14,337 nucleotides of DNA, from the NCBI GenBank assembly GCA_016926235.1, contig JAFGOZ010000415.1, positions 1 to 14,337 on the forward strand. Reading direction: 5' to 3'. Position numbers and translations under genes: made by a program. Under the pieces are notes generated by a model. The model saw only the letters and a program-made list of their open reading frames with translations, had not been told where the DNA came from and searched no databases. Below are positions 6,371 to 12,950 of this stretch, in pieces (within the stretch, counting starts at the first letter, position 1; each line of letters starts with the position of its first letter). This DNA comes from Bacteroidales bacterium (GTDB lineage Bacteria; Bacteroidota; Bacteroidia; Bacteroidales; UBA10428).

Positions 6371-7254
6371 GTATCGTTAAGTCTTTATCAGTTGGAAATG
6401 GTGACACATTTTATATTAAACATGGCTCTGACAATTTCACCATTATAGATTGCTGCCTATCCGATGAAAATAAAAAAAGAATTGTTGATGAGTTAAAATC
6501 AGAATCCAGTGGAAAAGGAATAACTCGGTTCATTTCTACACACCCAGATGACGACCATATTTCTGGATTGAAATATTTGGATGATAAAATGAGTTTATTA
6601 AACTTTTATTGTGTTAAAAATGAGGCAACAAAAGCAGATGACACTGAAGATTTTACAAGATATTGTGAATTACGAGATTCTGAAAAGAAATCATTTTATA
6701 TTTATAAAGGGTGTAGTAGAAAATGGATGAATGAAACAAGTGAGGAAAGAGGAAGTTCTGGAATAAATATAAAATGGCCTGATACAAACAATTCGGAATT
6801 TAAGGAAGCATTAAAAAATGCAAAAAATGGAGATAGTCCAAATAATATTTCACCAATAATAACCTATAGTGTTGAAGATGGGGCAAAGTTTATGTGGATG
6901 GGAGATTTAGAAGAAGATTTTATGGAATCCATTGTTGATGAAATTACATTTTCAGAAGTTAATATTTTGTTCGCACCACATCATGGCCGAAAATCTGGAA
7001 CTATACCAACAAAGTGGCTTGATAAACTCAAACCTGATATAATTGTAATTGGAGAAGCTCCTTCTGAAAATTTGGACTATGCTGCTTATGATGATTATAA
7101 TAAGGTTACACAAAATTCAGCGGGAGATATTATTTTTGAGTGTATTGATAACAAAATACATATTTATGTCTCAAATGAGGACTATTCTGTTGACTTTCTT
7201 TCCAATGAAAACAAGAATTCATTTGATTATTATATAGGTTCATTAACAGTATAA
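6367..7254 (+). CDS. Second MBL-fold hydrolase (ComEC/Rec2-like) of the operon
   Basis: A 295-residue MBL-fold protein. It opens with SLSVGNGDTFYIKHG and TIIDCC (D28), close to the first MBL protein's VGNGDT...FLIDC. Metal ligands are complete: STHPDDDHISGL (H59, D61, D63, H64), MWMGDLEEDF (D180) and FAPHHGRKSG (H205/H206). No signal peptide or added domain is seen. The MBL core seems to fill the whole length, and the C-terminus (FDYYIGSLTV) has no Gly-rich tail, unlike the first MBL protein. Its start overlaps the membrane-protein stop by 4 bases, so translation is probably coupled. The two MBL proteins are related but clearly not a recent duplication, which suggests different jobs. Catalytic activity is likely from intact motifs; substrate unknown. 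Confidence 0.75.
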   Translation: MSIVKSLSVGNGDTFYIKHGSDNFTIIDCCLSDENKKRIVDELKSESSGKGITRFISTHPDDDHISGLKYLDDKMSLLNFYCVKNEATKADDTEDFTRYCELRDSEKKSFYIYKGCSRKWMNETSEERGSSGINIKWPDTNNSEFKEALKNAKNGDSPNNISPIITYSVEDGAKFMWMGDLEEDFMESIVDEITFSEVNILFAPHHGRKSGTIPTKWLDKLKPDIIVIGEAPSENLDYAAYDDYNKVTQNSAGDIIFECIDNKIHIYVSNEDYSVDFLSNENKNSFDYYIGSLTV

Positions 7255-7356
7255 AACGCAATTGATAGGTCAGATCAACCATTTTTGCAGGATTATGCTT
7301 AATTATAATTTTAGTTTACATTTATGTATATCTTAATGGCTTAAAGTTCACAAGCG

Positions 7357-7812
7357 ATGCTAAGGTGCTTCATTCTTTGTTTGAATTTTCTTTTCCTGGT
7401 TCCGGATATTTTTAATGCCAAGGTCATCGGAATAACCGATGGCGATACAATTGTGGTTCTGACAGAAAATTTTCAGCAGGTAAAAATCAGGCTGGAGGGG
7501 ATTGATTGCCCTGAAATGAAGCAAGATTTTGGGACTAAGGCAAAACAAGCTACTTCGGAGCTTTGCTACGATAAGCGGGTTATTATCCATAAATCTGGGA
7601 CAGATAGGTATGGAAGGACGTTAGCATATGTTTATATAGGAGATAAGTGCATTAATAAAGAATTACTAAAGCTTGGCATGGCCTGGCATTTTAAAAGGTA
7701 CAACAGTGATAAGGAGCTTGCTCTTTTGGAGACTCAGGCAAGAGAGCAAAAAGTAGGGCTTTGGGCACAGCAGGATCCGATCGCACCCTGGGATTTTAGA
7801 GTAAAGAAATAA
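7357..7812 (+). CDS. Secreted thermonuclease-like protein (staphylococcal nuclease fold)
   Basis: A 151-residue SNase-family nuclease. A hydrophobic leader (MLRCFILCLNFLFLVPDIFNA) looks like a signal peptide cleaved before KVIGITDGDT. The catalytic set is visible: D in ITDGDT, R and D in IRLEGIDCPE, and R in DRYGRTLAYVYIG. The end (LETQAREQKVGLWAQQDPIA) is the usual family C-terminus. It would cleave DNA and RNA with Ca2+ outside the cytoplasm. It lies 102 bases after the MBL gene, too far for strong coupling, and 94 bases before the 59-aa gene. A second, broken copy of the same C-terminus lies 3 kb downstream, with clear but imperfect similarity. Confidence 0.85.
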   Translation: MLRCFILCLNFLFLVPDIFNAKVIGITDGDTIVVLTENFQQVKIRLEGIDCPEMKQDFGTKAKQATSELCYDKRVIIHKSGTDRYGRTLAYVYIGDKCINKELLKLGMAWHFKRYNSDKELALLETQAREQKVGLWAQQDPIAPWDFRVKK

Positions 7813-7906
7813 ATAGATAAATAGTTAATATCCTTGTTAATATTTTGATTTTGAGAATTTAAACATTTTTATTAAACTTTGTCTTTGACTCAAATCTCAA
7901 ACCCCA

Positions 7907-8086
7907 ATGGCAAAGAAAGATAACGAATCATCAAAGAGTAAGGACATTAAAGATTATAGGGATTCCGTTAAAGGACAGTGGATTCCTAAAACCAGTTCAG
8001 ATAAAAAAAGCAAAGGTGCAGTTAAGGAATCAGAAAAAAAGAATGATGGTACTGATCATACTGGGCCGAGAGACTCAGCAGAATAA
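7907..8086 (+). CDS. Small highly charged protein, unknown function (59 aa)
   Basis: ATG at 7907 opens a 59-residue frame (MAKKDNESSKSKDIKDYRDS at the start, GPRDSAE at the end). It is rich in Lys, Asp, Ser and Glu, has no hydrophobic segment and is probably disordered apart from a short central SVKGQWIPK. The stop lies 2 bases before the next ATG, which supports it being a real, coupled gene. I know of no function. Similar Lys-rich small proteins are frequent in Bacteroidota genomes, but I cannot name a family. Confidence 0.6.
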   Translation: MAKKDNESSKSKDIKDYRDSVKGQWIPKTSSDKKSKGAVKESEKKNDGTDHTGPRDSAE

Positions 8087-8088
8087 CT

Positions 8089-8478
8089 ATGAAATTAGAG
8101 GGATATAAAACCGATTCCTACGAGTTTTCAGGCAAAGCAAGTGATCTTATGAGGCAATTTGCGTTTGCTGGTATAGCTATTATATGGATATTCAGGTATG
8201 ATAAGCCCATAGATCATCTTATTCCTCAAGAATGTATAGCCTCATTAGTTTGCTTTGTAGTTGCCCTGGGATTCGATCTTTTGCAATATCTTATACCAAC
8301 CCTAATCTGGACTATCTTTTTCAGATACCACGAGATAAGAAATGAAGGTAATACAGATGTTGATGTTAAAGCTTCGGGATGGTGGTCCGCACCTGGATGG
8401 ATATGTTTTGTAGCAAAAACTATAACGTTAATAATTGGCTATATTAAAATACTTTCTTTTTTGATTACTAAGCTATAA
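8089..8478 (+). CDS. Small integral membrane protein, unknown function
   Basis: A 129-residue protein with a soluble N-terminus (1-20), then hydrophobic segments at about 22-36 (RQFAFAGIAIIWIF), 50-78 (IASLVCFVVALGFDLLQYLI and on to WTIFF, possibly two passes) and 103-127 (GWICFVAKTITLIIGYIKIL). A polar loop with the motif KASGWWSAPGW precedes the last helix. It begins 2 bases after the 59-aa gene and its stop is 11 bases before the next start, so three genes form one transcript. No catalytic motif is visible. It might be a membrane partner or effector of the neighbouring unknown protein. Confidence 0.65.
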   Translation: MKLEGYKTDSYEFSGKASDLMRQFAFAGIAIIWIFRYDKPIDHLIPQECIASLVCFVVALGFDLLQYLIPTLIWTIFFRYHEIRNEGNTDVDVKASGWWSAPGWICFVAKTITLIIGYIKILSFLITKL

Positions 8479-8489
8479 CACTTAAGAAA

Positions 8490-8930
8490 ATGTTTGACAA
8501 CAATTTGGATACTGAGTTACAATTAGCTAAAAGACAGAATCAGGCTTTTGAAAAATATCGTGATGGTGCAACAAAGATTGTTAAAGAGTTACATTCAGTA
8601 TTTGAAAGGCTTAATATTCAAAAAGAAGAAATTTTTGATAATTCGTTTAAGTTTTCTTTTTGGGGGTTGAACTGGATCGTAAAAACAGAAATTACGGTTA
8701 AACAGGAAACTGGATATTTTAACGAAGGTGAACTTAACACCTATTTAATGAAAGAAGATGATTTAGAATTTCTTCTTTCATATAAGTTTGATTCTCTGGG
8801 CAATATAGCAGATAGGTTTCTATCCAATGATTTTGGCCTACATTATTATACAGATTTTGTAAAATCTGTCGTTGGGTATTCCATTAAGAAAAATTTTAAA
8901 TTCCAACTTAATTCTACTTTGACAGATTAA
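8490..8930 (+). CDS. Protein of unknown function; C-terminus altered by IS insertion
   Basis: A 146-residue soluble protein with a helical start (ELQLAKRQNQAFEKYRDGA) and a mixed strand-rich remainder (FKFSFWGLNWIVKTEITV, then a central LMKEDDLEFLLSYKF). I recognise no family. The IS701-type element begins at 8912, inside codon 141, and supplies the last six residues (NSTLTD) and the stop. Joining 8911 to 10412 across the duplicated TTAA gives a Lys codon then TAG, so the native protein would have had 141 residues ending FQLK. The insertion therefore changes only the tail, and the protein is probably still functional. It is the third gene of a small operon with the 59-aa and membrane proteins. 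Confidence 0.65.
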   Translation: MFDNNLDTELQLAKRQNQAFEKYRDGATKIVKELHSVFERLNIQKEEIFDNSFKFSFWGLNWIVKTEITVKQETGYFNEGELNTYLMKEDDLEFLLSYKFDSLGNIADRFLSNDFGLHYYTDFVKSVVGYSIKKNFKFQLNSTLTD

Positions 8931-8946
8931 CAAATTGTTGATAAAA

Positions 8947-8973
8947 CCCCTGAAAAGATTAACCTTTCAGGGG
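8947..8973 (+). terminator. Strong hairpin at the left end of the IS
   Basis: CCCCTGAAA (8947-8955) and TTTCAGGGG (8965-8973) form a perfect 9-bp stem with a 9-base loop. No T run follows directly, but a second hairpin, CGAAAAA (8977-8983) with TTTTTCG (8988-8994), comes 3 bases later. Such structures in IS elements commonly block transcription or translation arriving from the host gene upstream, here the gene interrupted near its stop. Confidence 0.5.
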
Positions 8974-8998
8974 CATCGAAAAACAAATTTTTCGTACT

Positions 8999-10405
8999 TT
9001 GTGTTCATGTCCAACACAAGTTAAATATACAAAAGAATATGGAAAAACACTATCCTTGGCCTATCAAAGGCTTGAGGGTTATCTATCAGATTATCAGTGG
9101 ATTTTCCGAAGCAAGACAAAAAAGTTCTTTGACAAAGCACAACAATATACCCGGGGACTTTTTGTAAGTCATCTCAGGAATATTGAACAGATCAGCGATA
9201 CCTTGGGGACTATAGATTATTTTCAGCTACAGCATTTTATTACCGAGTCAAATTGGGATGCACAAAATGTAATTGATCTTGCAGCAAAACAAACCAGTAA
9301 AGCCTTACCAAAACGAAAACTCACCGGTTTGATTATTGATGAAACCGGAACAGTGAAGAAAGGAGAAAAGAGTGTAGGGGTTGGGTGGCAATACTGCGGT
9401 AATGTTGGTAAAACTGCCAATAGCCAGGTTTGTGTAATAGCCTGCTTAAGTAATGGTGACCATGCATCGATGGTTGACGCGCGACTATATTTACCGAAGA
9501 ACTGGGTAGAGGAACCCGATCGTTGCCGGGAGGCAGGAATACCGGAATCGAACAGAGTATTTAAGACAAAACTGGAGCTTGCGTATGACATACTACTGCA
9601 CCAATGTGAGTTAGGAACGATATTTGATTTTGTTAGTGCCGATGGGTATTATGGTAATGACCTTAATTTTGGGAGCAAAATCAATAACCTTGGCTTGTTG
9701 TATATGCTGGATATACATCGTGATCAACCTGTTTACCTTGAAAGGCCGGAACTGTTCCTACCGCCGCGAAAAAGCATTCGCGGTCGTGAACCAAAACGCT
9801 TGAAAGCTACAGTGCAAAGCATTAAGATATCTGACTATTGTAAAGGCCTTCAGGTCCACGAATGGCATAAAATCAAGGTAAGAAACACAGCCAAGGGCAC
9901 CTTAGCAGATCAGTATCATTTTGCCAAGGTATTTGTTTGGAACAAAGAGATTAACGATATTGAAAATCGCCTGCTGGTGATCAGGAAAACAAAGACAAAG
10001 TCCGGCGAGGAAATAAAATATTCGTTTACCAATGCTGAAATGGAGCAATATACTGAGAAAGCTATTGCCTACATGCAAGCCCAAAGGTTCTTTATCGAAC
10101 ATTGTATCCGTGAAAGCAAGCAAGTTTTGGGACTGAGTCAGTTCCAAACACGAAAATGGCTTGCATGGCATCATCAGATTGCTTTGAATATTATGACCAT
10201 GTGCTTCATGTTAAAGGAGAAGTTGTATTGTTTTGCTGATATACCCTTACTCTCTGCAAGAGATATCCGGGAATGGTTGTGCTTTGTACTATCCAGAAAG
10301 CTAACTGAGCAAGCCGTACTAAAACTGATTATAGCTCGCAATTATCGACGACAAAATGATATAAATAGGGCTTATTTAAAGGAATCTTTTAATGTGTCAA
10401 AGTAG
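8999..10405 (+). CDS. IS701-family DDE transposase
   Basis: A 468-residue transposase. The DDE triad can be placed: D114 in GLIIDETGTVKKG, D215 in FVSADGYYGN and E367 in RFFIEHCIRESK, followed by the family-typical KQVLGLSQFQTRKWLAWHH. Length and motif order fit IS701-type (DDE_5) transposases. The first codon is TTG at 8999; no in-frame ATG occurs near the conserved N-terminal region, so TTG is the most economical start, though the exact start is uncertain. The stop at 10403-10405 lies within the right inverted repeat. No frameshift or internal stop is seen, so the enzyme is probably functional. Confidence 0.9.
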   Translation: MCSCPTQVKYTKEYGKTLSLAYQRLEGYLSDYQWIFRSKTKKFFDKAQQYTRGLFVSHLRNIEQISDTLGTIDYFQLQHFITESNWDAQNVIDLAAKQTSKALPKRKLTGLIIDETGTVKKGEKSVGVGWQYCGNVGKTANSQVCVIACLSNGDHASMVDARLYLPKNWVEEPDRCREAGIPESNRVFKTKLELAYDILLHQCELGTIFDFVSADGYYGNDLNFGSKINNLGLLYMLDIHRDQPVYLERPELFLPPRKSIRGREPKRLKATVQSIKISDYCKGLQVHEWHKIKVRNTAKGTLADQYHFAKVFVWNKEINDIENRLLVIRKTKTKSGEEIKYSFTNAEMEQYTEKAIAYMQAQRFFIEHCIRESKQVLGLSQFQTRKWLAWHHQIALNIMTMCFMLKEKLYCFADIPLLSARDIREWLCFVLSRKLTEQAVLKLIIARNYRRQNDINRAYLKESFNVSK

Positions 10406-10436
10406 AATTAAATAGTTAACATTTAATAAATTAATT

Positions 10437-10736
10437 ATGCCGAGACGACCAAATACTGACAGAAACGGTAATTCCTGGACTGAGGATACCAAAATTAGAG
10501 TGTGGAATAAGGGAACCATAATTCCTGATTTTTCTGCTGATGTGTGGCGACGAGATCGATGTCTCCATGCTATGCGTTACAGTGATCACGGTAATAGAAA
10601 TTCAGAATTTGGATGGGAAATAGATCATATTAATCCTGTTGCTAATGGAGGGAGTGACGATTTAAGTAATCTACAACCTCTTTACTGGGAACATAATACT
10701 AATAAAGGAGACAGTCTTAACTGGAAATGTCCGTAA
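10437..10736 (+). CDS. Small HNH endonuclease
   Basis: A 99-residue HNH-family protein. The core is [20 protein letters not shown] followed by LQPLYWEHN, giving D63-H64, N78 and a terminal H86/N87, the expected ββα-metal signature. The N-terminal half (residues 1-55) has conserved-looking VWNKG and DVWRRDRC. It would nick or cut DNA with a divalent metal. Before the IS arrived its start lay 21 bases after the stop of the unknown gene, so it was probably the last gene of that operon. Its end directly abuts the tail of a thermonuclease gene, marking a recombination joint. Alone, such proteins may be homing, phage or defence nucleases. Confidence 0.8.
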   Translation: MPRRPNTDRNGNSWTEDTKIRVWNKGTIIPDFSADVWRRDRCLHAMRYSDHGNRNSEFGWEIDHINPVANGGSDDLSNLQPLYWEHNTNKGDSLNWKCP

Positions 10737-10849
10737 GTGATTTTGAACTTGCCAAATTAGAAACTGAAGCAAGGGAAAAAGAAATTGGGTTATGGTCCCG
10801 GACTAATCCTGTTGCACCTTGGGATTGGAGGAAAAGTAAGTATTATTAA
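10727..10849 (+). pseudogene. Remnant C-terminus of a second thermonuclease gene
   Basis: Bases 10736-10849 encode [20 protein letters not shown] followed by [17 protein letters not shown]. This aligns without gaps to the end of the intact thermonuclease at 7357-7812 (SDKELALLETQAREQKVGLW, then AQQDPIAPWDF). The active-site part is absent. An ATG at 10727 overlaps the HNH end by 10 bases and could still open a 40-residue frame. The similarity starts right after the HNH stop, so the HNH gene has replaced the front of this copy. Too diverged from the intact copy to be a very recent duplication. Confidence 0.75.
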
Positions 10850-11247
10850 TCTGGTAAGAAATTGTTCTTGTAATATGTTTTGGGCGTTCCCTATCGGGGC
10901 GCTACATTATGGACTCCGCTATCGCTTCGGGATCCTCGAACCGGTTAATGAAAACCGGCTCTGTGGGTTCTCCCCCTTCATATCGCTAACACTGAAATTT
11001 AAAGCGTGACTGGCATCGAGCTAGCTCCCGCTTTAGTCTATATAGCGGTAGGTAATCAATCAAATTTTGTACGAAGTTAGCGAGATTACCCGGAAATAGT
11101 ACAAAAGACTACGGCATAAAGCCGTTTCGCTTCGTTCCTTCGCTACACTATTTATTCCGTTTCCTTTTGCCTTTATTCCGCTCAATCCGCTAGATGGAAG
11201 CACAAAAATTGATTTGATTTTATTATTAATTTTAAACTTTTAATCTT
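10850..11247. other. Gene-free stretch rich in hairpins
   Basis: No credible gene. Several inverted repeats are visible: GCGTTCCC with GGGGCGC (near 10882-10900), CCGGTT with AACCGG (10941-10946 and 10953-10958), GGTAATC with GATTACC (11051-11057 and 11084-11090), TTTTGTAC with GTACAAAA (11065-11072 and 11099-11106) and CGGC-ATAAA-GCCG near 11114. The GGGCGTTCCC...GGGGCGC type of sequence and the repeated TTCGCTTCG words look like recurrent intergenic repeats I associate with Bacteroidota genomes. A structured RNA is possible but unsupported. Confidence 0.45.
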
Positions 11248-11406
11248 ATGAAATACATTAACTGTCAATCGGAAATTAGACCTGATTTTAGGTTTTGCCC
11301 AATTTGTGGTATTGAGATTGTTCATTTGAATACTCAGACTGAGGAAATATATTTTGAGGATAGAGGTAATCAATTATCCCGATGGTTTCGATCCGGAACT
11401 TTATAA
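11248..11406 (+). CDS. Small zinc-ribbon protein (52 aa)
   Basis: ATG at 11248 opens a 52-residue frame. The first 21 residues (MKYINCQSEIRPDFRFCPIC plus G) resemble the zinc-ribbon start of many Bacteroidota proteins (CxxC, x-P-D-F-x-F, CPxCG). The first knuckle is NCQS, so one of four ligands is replaced by Ser and metal binding may be weakened. The remaining 30 residues (IYFEDRGNQLSRWF) are unremarkable. A hairpin resembling a terminator begins 7 bases after the stop. It may be a truncated piece of a longer zinc-ribbon protein or a small regulator. Confidence 0.55.
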   Translation: MKYINCQSEIRPDFRFCPICGIEIVHLNTQTEEIYFEDRGNQLSRWFRSGTL

Positions 11407-11412
11407 CTTGTG

Positions 11413-11440
11413 AAAATAGCCCTCAGATGGGCTTATTTTA
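11413..11440 (+). terminator. Probable rho-independent terminator after the zinc-ribbon gene
   Basis: AAAATAGCCC (11413-11422) pairs with GGGCTTATTTT (11429-11439) with one bulged base; the right arm supplies the T-rich run. The loop is TCAGAT. Position directly after a stop codon supports the call. Confidence 0.6.
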
Positions 11441-11523
11441 TTCGTACCCCTGCCATATCGCTAACACAAAAAGAAATCGTTACCCACCCACCCTTTTAAT
11501 GGAATAAAACCTTTACTGGTGGT

Positions 11524-11639
11524 TAAAGCAGATTCACAGTTATTTCGTTTCACTTCGCTTCGAGACCTGCCGAGCTCAAGTGTTCGCCCGGACAGACCCC
11601 TTCGCTTCGTTTTCACTACATAACTGTGAAACAGCTTTA
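11524..11639. repeat. Long inverted repeat (17 of 20 bases), 76-base loop
   Basis: The left arm 11524-11543 (TAAAGCAGATTCACAGTTAT) pairs with the right arm 11620-11639; the inner 11 bases and the outer 6 are perfect, with three mismatches between. The loop holds two GC-richer TTCGCTTCG words. This could be a mobile repeat unit, such as a REP/MITE-like palindrome, or a structured RNA. Confidence 0.55.
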
Positions 11640-11754
11640 TTCCTTTGCTCATTTGATAGTTACTTAAAGTTACCTGGTCATTGACAATCACTGACCCGAT
11701 AACATTAAGTTAACTATCGGTTTTATACTGTTTTTTACCCATTAAAATGAAAAG

Positions 11755-12765
11755 TCAATCGCGAACTGACAACACTACTGAAATAGGTTTATGATCACTA
11801 GTTTTTTGAGTTGAAGTCAAAGAAGCATTTATTTCATCGTGAACCTCGTGTTCGATAAATCCAGATTTGGGCTCCACACAAACATTCAGATTCCAGTTTG
11901 TTAATGGCTGTGTGAACATAATATGATCCAACAAGATTCTAGGGTCTCTCTGGGGTTCGATAAAATCTTTAAAGAAAACACTCCATCGTAGAGCATCCGG
12001 GAAATCAAACAAGGCATGATTTAAAAATTTATGAGCTTCAAAAATATTGCCCTGAATATTTGATATTAGATCAAAAAATAAATACTGATTTTCAAAAAAT
12101 TCCTTTCCGGGGCCGTCATTAAAGTCACCCAGTACAAAGATTGCAGGATCTCTCAATTGCTCAAATTTCCTATCTATATACTTACGGACATTCGTAGCCT
12201 CCGTAGTCATTTTTATTCGGGCTTTAAGTGCTTCTTTAATAAATTCTTGCCTTTTGCTGCTTCCGGCTCCCCACATCGATTCACCCTGGTTCACAAACTT
12301 ACTTTTTAGATGTAAACCAATAAATTCAATACGATTCCCTTCAAATTCAAAAATTAGTACCTGGGGATGCCGGTAATGCTTATGCATTTCTGTATCGAAA
12401 TTGCCCCAATAATTTACATTCCAGCTAATACCACCTGTAAATTCTGACCACGTATCAACTGGTAATAGAGAACATTGGCCAATTAATTCTTGTCTTACAA
12501 GGAACCAAATCCATTGTGTTCCATTTTGTTTATATTGACCGTTTGATGCTTTTACAGGTAGGTACTGGTCATTAAATACTTCTCTTGCAACGGTTTCAAT
12601 TTTAGTCTCACCATTAGGCCCTTCTAAAAGGCAAATTATGTCTGAGTTAAGACGTTCGATTTCAAGCTGAATACCTTGCTTTCGCTTTAATAAGCTAGTT
12701 GAAGTAGTTGTCACTAACCTGTCGAGATGTTCAATGTTCCAAGATGTGATTTTGAGTTTTTTCAT
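11755..12765 (-). CDS. Endonuclease/exonuclease/phosphatase (EEP) family protein
   Basis: A 336-residue EEP-fold enzyme with the full motif set in order: N10 (ITSWNIEHLD), E48 (IICLLEGP), H152 (FIGLHLKSK), D214/N216 (VLGDFNDGP), D280-H281 (ILLDHIMFT) and D324-H325 (KTSDHKPISV). Members are Mg2+-dependent phosphodiesterases acting on DNA, RNA or phosphorylated small molecules. There is no signal peptide, so it is probably cytoplasmic. Residues 155-210 (a helical insertion with KRQEFIKEALKARIK) are less typical and may set specificity. It stands alone: 185 bases separate it from the phosphoribosyltransferase fragment upstream. It may belong to another conflict module or be cargo; the substrate cannot be told from sequence. 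Confidence 0.8.
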   Translation of the reverse strand: MKKLKITSWNIEHLDRLVTTTSTSLLKRKQGIQLEIERLNSDIICLLEGPNGETKIETVAREVFNDQYLPVKASNGQYKQNGTQWIWFLVRQELIGQCSLLPVDTWSEFTGGISWNVNYWGNFDTEMHKHYRHPQVLIFEFEGNRIEFIGLHLKSKFVNQGESMWGAGSSKRQEFIKEALKARIKMTTEATNVRKYIDRKFEQLRDPAIFVLGDFNDGPGKEFFENQYLFFDLISNIQGNIFEAHKFLNHALFDFPDALRWSVFFKDFIEPQRDPRILLDHIMFTQPLTNWNLNVCVEPKSGFIEHEVHDEINASLTSTQKTSDHKPISVVLSVRD

Positions 12766-12950
12766 CGTCGCAGGGATTTAGGGTTGAATAAATATTCTAA
12801 TAAAGATAAATTTAGCCATTTTGTAGATTCAAAAATCTGATCATAAGGTATTTTTGATTTTCGGTAAGCAATATTACGGCACTTAACATTCTATATTCTA
12901 AACGCCCCCCTCACAGCATAAACGGTGGCTCTGGGATCAGGCTGATATCC

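Larger units (their letters stand above)
8912..10407 (+). mobile_element. Complete IS701-type insertion sequence (1,496 bp)
   Basis: The left end at 8912 (TTCTACTTTGACA) matches the reverse complement of the right end at 10407 over 13 perfect bases, and 22 of 25 when extended. TTAA flanks both sides. The element contains one transposase gene, whose stop lies within the right inverted repeat, and two hairpins near its left end that would shield it from outside transcription. Ends, duplication and transposase are all intact, so it is probably recent and potentially active. Confidence 0.85.
8908..10411. repeat. TTAA target-site duplication flanking the IS
   Basis: TTAA occurs at 8908-8911 and again at 10408-10411, directly abutting the two inverted-repeat ends. 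It fits the YTAR target preference known for IS701 elements. Because TTAA is self-complementary it reads the same in either orientation. Confidence 0.75.
10979..11467. repeat. 14-bp direct repeat CATATCGCTAACAC
   Basis: CATATCGCTAACAC occurs at 10979-10992 and 11454-11467, in the same orientation, 475 bases apart, bracketing the zinc-ribbon gene. A perfect 14-mer is unlikely by chance at this distance. It may mark copies of one repeat family or the borders of a small inserted segment. Confidence 0.55.
11407..11754. other. Intergenic stretch between zinc-ribbon and EEP genes
   Basis: No convincing gene. It contains the terminator above, the second copy of the 14-bp repeat, the 20-base inverted repeat listed next, words of the TTCGCTTCG type also seen at 11129, and near its end CCGATA/TATCGG (11696-11701 and 11715-11720) followed by TTTTATAC and a T6 run, which could end plus-strand transcripts. 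A 76-codon minus-strand frame covers 11461-11691 but follows the repeat pattern rather than a protein pattern. Confidence 0.45.

Noticed and set aside
2426..7254. Classifying the central operon as ordinary type II CBASS
   Set aside because: E2, E1 and JAB match the ancillary genes, but no CD-NTase (no GS...DxD nucleotidyltransferase motif) is seen among the neighbouring genes, and the JAB domain is fused rather than separate.
7266..7410. A frame giving a hydrophobic stretch (LIIILVYIYVYLNG) just before and across the thermonuclease start
   Set aside because: It has no ATG in a sensible place and runs out of frame into the thermonuclease signal-peptide codons; AT-rich DNA often gives such stretches.
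10785..11009. A 74-codon frame across the thermonuclease remnant and hairpin region
   Set aside because: It overlaps the clearly homologous remnant in another frame and then runs through hairpins without any protein pattern.
10979..11100. Integron attC site suggested by GCTAAC and GTTAGC words
   Set aside because: The words do not match the RYYYAAC/GTTRRRY core pairs in the right order and spacing, and no integrase is present.
11461..11691. A 76-codon minus-strand frame
   Set aside because: It coincides with the long inverted repeat and its loop; the translated sequence is basic and low in structure, as expected from repeat DNA.
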